Shown piece by piece: positions 5,136 through 5,147 of a DNA stretch of 5,147 nt (the first letter of the stretch is position 1; each line of letters opens with the position of its first letter). The notes under the pieces were generated by a model. The model did not search any database. It saw nothing but the letters and a program-made list of their open reading frames with translations, and had not been told where the DNA came from. This DNA is from Candidatus Heimdallarchaeota archaeon (GTDB taxonomy: Archaea > Asgardarchaeota > Heimdallarchaeia > Heimdallarchaeales > Kariarchaeaceae): assembly GCA_022574115.1 (NCBI GenBank), contig JACZSS010000265.1, positions 1-5,147 on the forward strand. The letters are read 5' to 3'. The translations under genes and the position numbers were made by a program.

Positions 5136-5147
5136 GCATACTACTGC

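Overview
The window looks archaeal. The two best-supported starts lie 22-23 nt behind clear TATA boxes with no Shine-Dalgarno sequence, the pattern of leaderless archaeal transcripts. The DNA is AT-rich, and nearly all recognisable protein families sit on the minus strand among relics and sizeable spacers. An Asgard-like or related archaeon is possible, but nothing here fixes the lineage.

Left third (1-1215): a 124-residue mixed alpha/beta protein of unknown function (32-406, minus) and a three-helix membrane protein (683-976, minus) are embedded in spacer DNA. A 20-bp dyad-like motif, core GTAGTTGATTGACTTCA, occurs six times there: once on the minus strand before the 32-406 gene, and five times on the plus strand in two arrays. 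The motif copies nearest to the two good TATA boxes end 19 and 20 nt upstream of them, in the same orientation relative to the gene. This looks like an upstream regulatory element shared by the two promoters. The middle array (553-605) has no intact gene downstream and points antisense into the membrane-protein gene.

Middle (1216-2061, plus): the second promoter feeds a 75-codon ORF. Its frame continues past one TAG for 67 more plausible codons, and with three further stops it runs to 2061. This is either a decayed gene or, for the first part, a candidate for TAG readthrough. A 20-bp near-direct repeat (TTGACACC) lies inside the decayed part.

Right half (2153-5135, all minus): in transcription order come an intact helix-hairpin-helix plus RNase H-like (DEDD-type) protein; a 5'-truncated ADP-ribosylglycohydrolase spread over three frames; an intact macro-domain protein whose GTG start overlaps the preceding stop (GTGA); and a 5'-truncated fragment resembling the C-terminal core of a RecA/RadA-like ATPase, which starts directly behind the macro stop. 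The ADP-ribosylglycohydrolase and macro families both act on ADP-ribose or ADP-ribosylated substrates, so this was probably an ADP-ribose-processing pair. The glycohydrolase switches frame in the -1 direction twice. One switch point is a textbook X XXY YYZ slippery heptamer (T TTA AAG), the other an A5 run. Gene decay or homopolymer sequencing errors are the simpler explanation.
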